Shown here piece after piece: positions 26,984 through 28,568 of a stretch of DNA of 28,568 nt (positions are counted from its first letter, which is position 1; every line of letters begins with the position of its first letter). The position numbers were made by a program, and so were the translations under genes. Source of the DNA: an uncultured Methylobacillus sp. (GTDB lineage Bacteria; Pseudomonadota; Gammaproteobacteria; Burkholderiales; Methylophilaceae); assembly GCA_946478965.1 (NCBI GenBank), contig CAMLDQ010000023.1, positions 1 through 28,568 of the forward strand, read 5' to 3'. Under the pieces are notes generated by a model. The model had not been told where the DNA came from, did not search any database, and saw only the letters and a list, made by a program, of their open reading frames with translations.

Positions 26984-27418
26984 ATGCAAGACGCCCCCCA
27001 TCTCGTTTGCCCGCACTGCAACGCCGTCAACCGTGTGCCCGCCGCGCGCCTCGCCGAGCAGCCCAAGTGCGGCAAATGCCACCAGGCGCTGTTTACCGGC
27101 CACCCTTTGGAATTGACCGGCGCGAACTTCGCCGCCCATCTCACACGTAGCGATATGCCGTTATTGGTGGACTTCTGGGCGCCGTGGTGCGGCCCCTGCA
27201 AAATGATGGCGCCGGCTTTTGCCCAGGCCGCTGCTCAGTTGGAGCCTTACGTGCGGCTCGCCAAGGTGAATACCGACGTGGAGCAGGGTATCGCCGCGCA
27301 ATACAACATCCGCAGCATTCCCACGCTGATCCTGTTCAAGGGCGGGCGCGAAGTGGCGCGGCAGGCCGGGGCGATGGGGGCACAGGATATTATTCGCTGG
27401 GTCAACGCCCAGAAGTGA
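26984..27418 (+). CDS. trxC: Thioredoxin 2 (TrxC), zinc-binding
   Basis: A 144-residue cytosolic thiol-disulfide oxidoreductase that reduces disulfides and takes part in oxidative-stress defence. The N-terminal zinc domain typical of TrxC, absent from TrxA, has C9, C12, C29 and C32 in LVCPHCN and KCGKCH. The thioredoxin domain carries the active site WAPWCGPCK (C69, C72), then KVNTD, and the cis-Pro in RSIPTLILF. The ATG at 26984 has CAGGAGA at ideal spacing and matches the usual TrxC start; an upstream in-frame ATG at 26960 would overlap that site. It is divergent from rhlE and convergent with the VOC gene. Two alternative hairpins precede it. Confidence 0.95.
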   Translation: MQDAPHLVCPHCNAVNRVPAARLAEQPKCGKCHQALFTGHPLELTGANFAAHLTRSDMPLLVDFWAPWCGPCKMMAPAFAQAAAQLEPYVRLAKVNTDVEQGIAAQYNIRSIPTLILFKGGREVARQAGAMGAQDIIRWVNAQK

Positions 27419-27423
27419 CTAAC

Positions 27424-27448
27424 GCCCTAGGCAGTTGAACTGCCGGGC
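27424..27448. terminator. Hairpin between convergent trxC and VOC genes
   Basis: GGCAGT (27430-27435) and ACTGCC (27439-27444) form a 6-bp stem with a TGA loop. It is extended by GCCC (27424-27427) with GGGC (27445-27448) across a 2-base bulge. No T-run follows on either strand, so it is a weak but plausibly bidirectional terminator. Confidence 0.4.
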
Positions 27449-27450
27449 AG

Positions 27451-27867
27451 TCACTCGGACCATTCCGGGTTCCAGACGATCTCCCACAGGTGGCCGTCCG
27501 GATCCTGGAAGTAGCCCGAGTAGCCACCCCAAAAAGTATCGCGCGCGGGTTTGACGATCTTCGCCCCGGCTGCTGCAGCTTTTGCCATCACGGCATCCAC
27601 CTCCGCTTTCGAGGCCACGTTGTGCCCCAGTGTCATCTCCGTGGGGCAAGCCGGACCGACCGCCAACCCCGTGTCGTGGCCGATGCTCGTGCGCGGCCAC
27701 AAGGCCAGGCGCAAACCGGGTTGGAGCTGAATGAACACCACGGCGCCATGCTCGAATTCCTGGCCGACGATGCCTTCGGTGGCGAAGCCCAAGCCGTCGC
27801 GGTAAAAGTGCAATGAGGCTTCGAGGTTATTTACACCGAGGGTGATGACTGTTAATCGTGGTTTCAT
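27451..27867 (-). CDS. VOC (glyoxalase/bleomycin-resistance fold) family protein
   Basis: A 138-residue protein of the vicinal oxygen chelate superfamily, most like the small stand-alone glyoxalase-type proteins. The two beta-alpha-beta-beta-beta modules are visible. The first begins LTVITLGVNNLEASLHFYRDGLGF. The second ends GGYSGYFQDPDGHLWEIVWNP, with the usual DPDGHxWE and its putative metal-ligand Glu. The substrate is unknown, as the family spans glyoxalases, dioxygenases and resistance proteins. The ATG at 27867 matches the family start; the ribosome-binding site is weak. It converges on trxC. Confidence 0.9.
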   Translation of the reverse strand: MKPRLTVITLGVNNLEASLHFYRDGLGFATEGIVGQEFEHGAVVFIQLQPGLRLALWPRTSIGHDTGLAVGPACPTEMTLGHNVASKAEVDAVMAKAAAAGAKIVKPARDTFWGGYSGYFQDPDGHLWEIVWNPEWSE

Positions 27868-27919
27868 CTGCTGTAATACTCGAGCCTTGAAAGGGGGCGG
27901 TTGAATACAGCGTCATGTA

Positions 27920-28375
27920 TCACTGCGCCTTGCTGCCAAGAATGATTTCAACTCCAGCAGCGAGCAAGATGACGCCTATGAACGAACAGATGCCAATCGC
28001 TCCAGTGATGCCAAATAGTTCGTAAGCTAACTTGACTAATTTCGGTGCTTCTTCGCCCAGACTTACCGCATAGGCGACGTAGAGACTGCACAGGCCTAAG
28101 AGCACGATTCCTGGCGCAACATCTGCTGGCCTGCGTTCGCGCCTGTTGCCCCAAAGGAGCTTGCCGCGTGAACTTTGGTCCAATGGCGCTGATTTTATGG
28201 ATAAGTAGGTCTTGCGCAATTCACCAGTGTGTCGAGCCAGCCATAGAGACAGAGCAATTGCACTGCCAGCCAGTAAAAGTAATGAAACAGGACTAAATTG
28301 GGCGATAAGAGAAAACGTGTACGTTAAGGCAAGCAAGCCCCAAAGGAGGAATTTGACCGGACGATAGAAGGACAT
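27920..28375 (-). CDS. Unrecognised small membrane protein
   Basis: A 151-residue hypothetical protein that I do not recognise. About four hydrophobic helices are visible (roughly 8-25, 28-46, 88-106 and 121-145), with a basic loop at about 70-84 (RGKLLWGNRRERR). The start is uncertain. The ATG at 28375 gives a positive N-terminus before the first helix but lacks a clear Shine-Dalgarno. In-frame ATGs at 28432 and 28444 would add up to 23 residues (KQKIVVILII) and are equally poor. Base composition is visibly more AT-rich than in neighbours, especially near the 5' end, which may mean recent acquisition or weak constraint. It lies between the VOC gene and the pseudouridine synthase fragment on the same strand. 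Confidence 0.6.
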   Translation of the reverse strand: MSFYRPVKFLLWGLLALTYTFSLIAQFSPVSLLLLAGSAIALSLWLARHTGELRKTYLSIKSAPLDQSSRGKLLWGNRRERRPADVAPGIVLLGLCSLYVAYAVSLGEEAPKLVKLAYELFGITGAIGICSFIGVILLAAGVEIILGSKAQ

Positions 28376-28452
28376 AATTATTAAGATGACTACTATTTTC
28401 TGCTTGCAGAATAATCCTTGGATATCTCCCATGCAACCAAACATTCCCTAGT

Positions 28453-28568
28453 CTATATCGGCTGCAGTTTCTCCAAATCCTCATCACTCAACCACCGCCA
28501 TTCCCCTACCGGCAAATCCTCCGGCAGTTTCAGGTCGCCAATCGCGATACGGCTCAAGGCTTCCACGC
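28453..28568 (-). CDS. C-terminal end of an RsuA-family pseudouridine synthase (cut by window edge)
   Basis: The last 37 codons of a minus-strand gene that continues beyond the right edge. The residues VEALSRIAIGDLKL and PVGEWRWLSDEDLEKL match the C-terminus of RsuA-type 16S rRNA pseudouridine synthases (pattern LxRxxIGxLxL...DLxxGExRxLxxEEL). No catalytic residue is visible in the fragment, so the assignment rests on this tail alone. It is distinct from the complete RluF/RluB-like synthase at 15744-16475. Confidence 0.7.
   Translation of the reverse strand, partial: VEALSRIAIGDLKLPEDLPVGEWRWLSDEDLEKLQPI

Overview
The window is 28.6 kb of ordinary, fully coding, GC-rich chromosomal DNA, most like a betaproteobacterium. 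That assignment is inference from the mix of protein families and gene style; no rRNA or other phylogenetic marker is present. I see no tRNA, rRNA, CRISPR array, insertion sequence, integrase or phage gene. Intergenic gaps are all under about 250 bases, and several of them hold inverted repeats that could act at the RNA level.

Region 1 (1-9715) is a complete Cu(I)/Ag(I) defence block. A copZ-copA operon (copper chaperone and P1B-type ATPase, the latter cut by the left edge) reads leftward. It diverges from a CueR-like MerR regulator, and two near-palindromic CueR-type boxes lie between them, one oriented toward each gene. Rightward follow a small exported Cys/His/Met-rich protein and then cusF, cusC, cusB and cusA, a tripartite RND pump with its periplasmic chaperone. 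Copper ligands known from E. coli CueR, CusF and CusA are conserved at identical spacing. CopA would move cytosolic copper to the periplasm; CusF and CusCBA would pass periplasmic copper out of the cell. CusB carries two tandem copies of its N-terminal heavy-metal-binding motif.

Region 2 (9796-20037) is signalling and RNA modification: two large membrane-anchored GGDEF-EAL proteins with different sensor modules (Cache-HAMP-PAS on the minus strand; CHASE-like-PAS-GAF-PAS on the plus strand). Between them lie a small basic hypothetical protein, a YgiQ-type radical SAM protein, a SnoaL-like protein and an RsuA/RluF-type pseudouridine synthase.

Region 3 (20030-28568) is housekeeping: a YaiI-type protein, a PfkB-family sugar-phosphate kinase, an EamA-type transporter, RecQ translationally coupled to a DUF1003 membrane protein, the DEAD-box helicase RhlE (TTG start), thioredoxin 2 (trxC), a VOC protein, an unrecognised small membrane protein, and the last 37 codons of a second pseudouridine synthase cut by the right edge.

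The least explained signals are non-coding. They are a perfect 9-bp complement to the SnoaL gene's strong Shine-Dalgarno, a 16-bp inverted repeat between the exported Cys/His protein and cusF, a promoter plus hairpin leader ahead of the EamA gene, a structured leader ahead of rhlE, and a hairpin that overlaps the DUF1003 Shine-Dalgarno.
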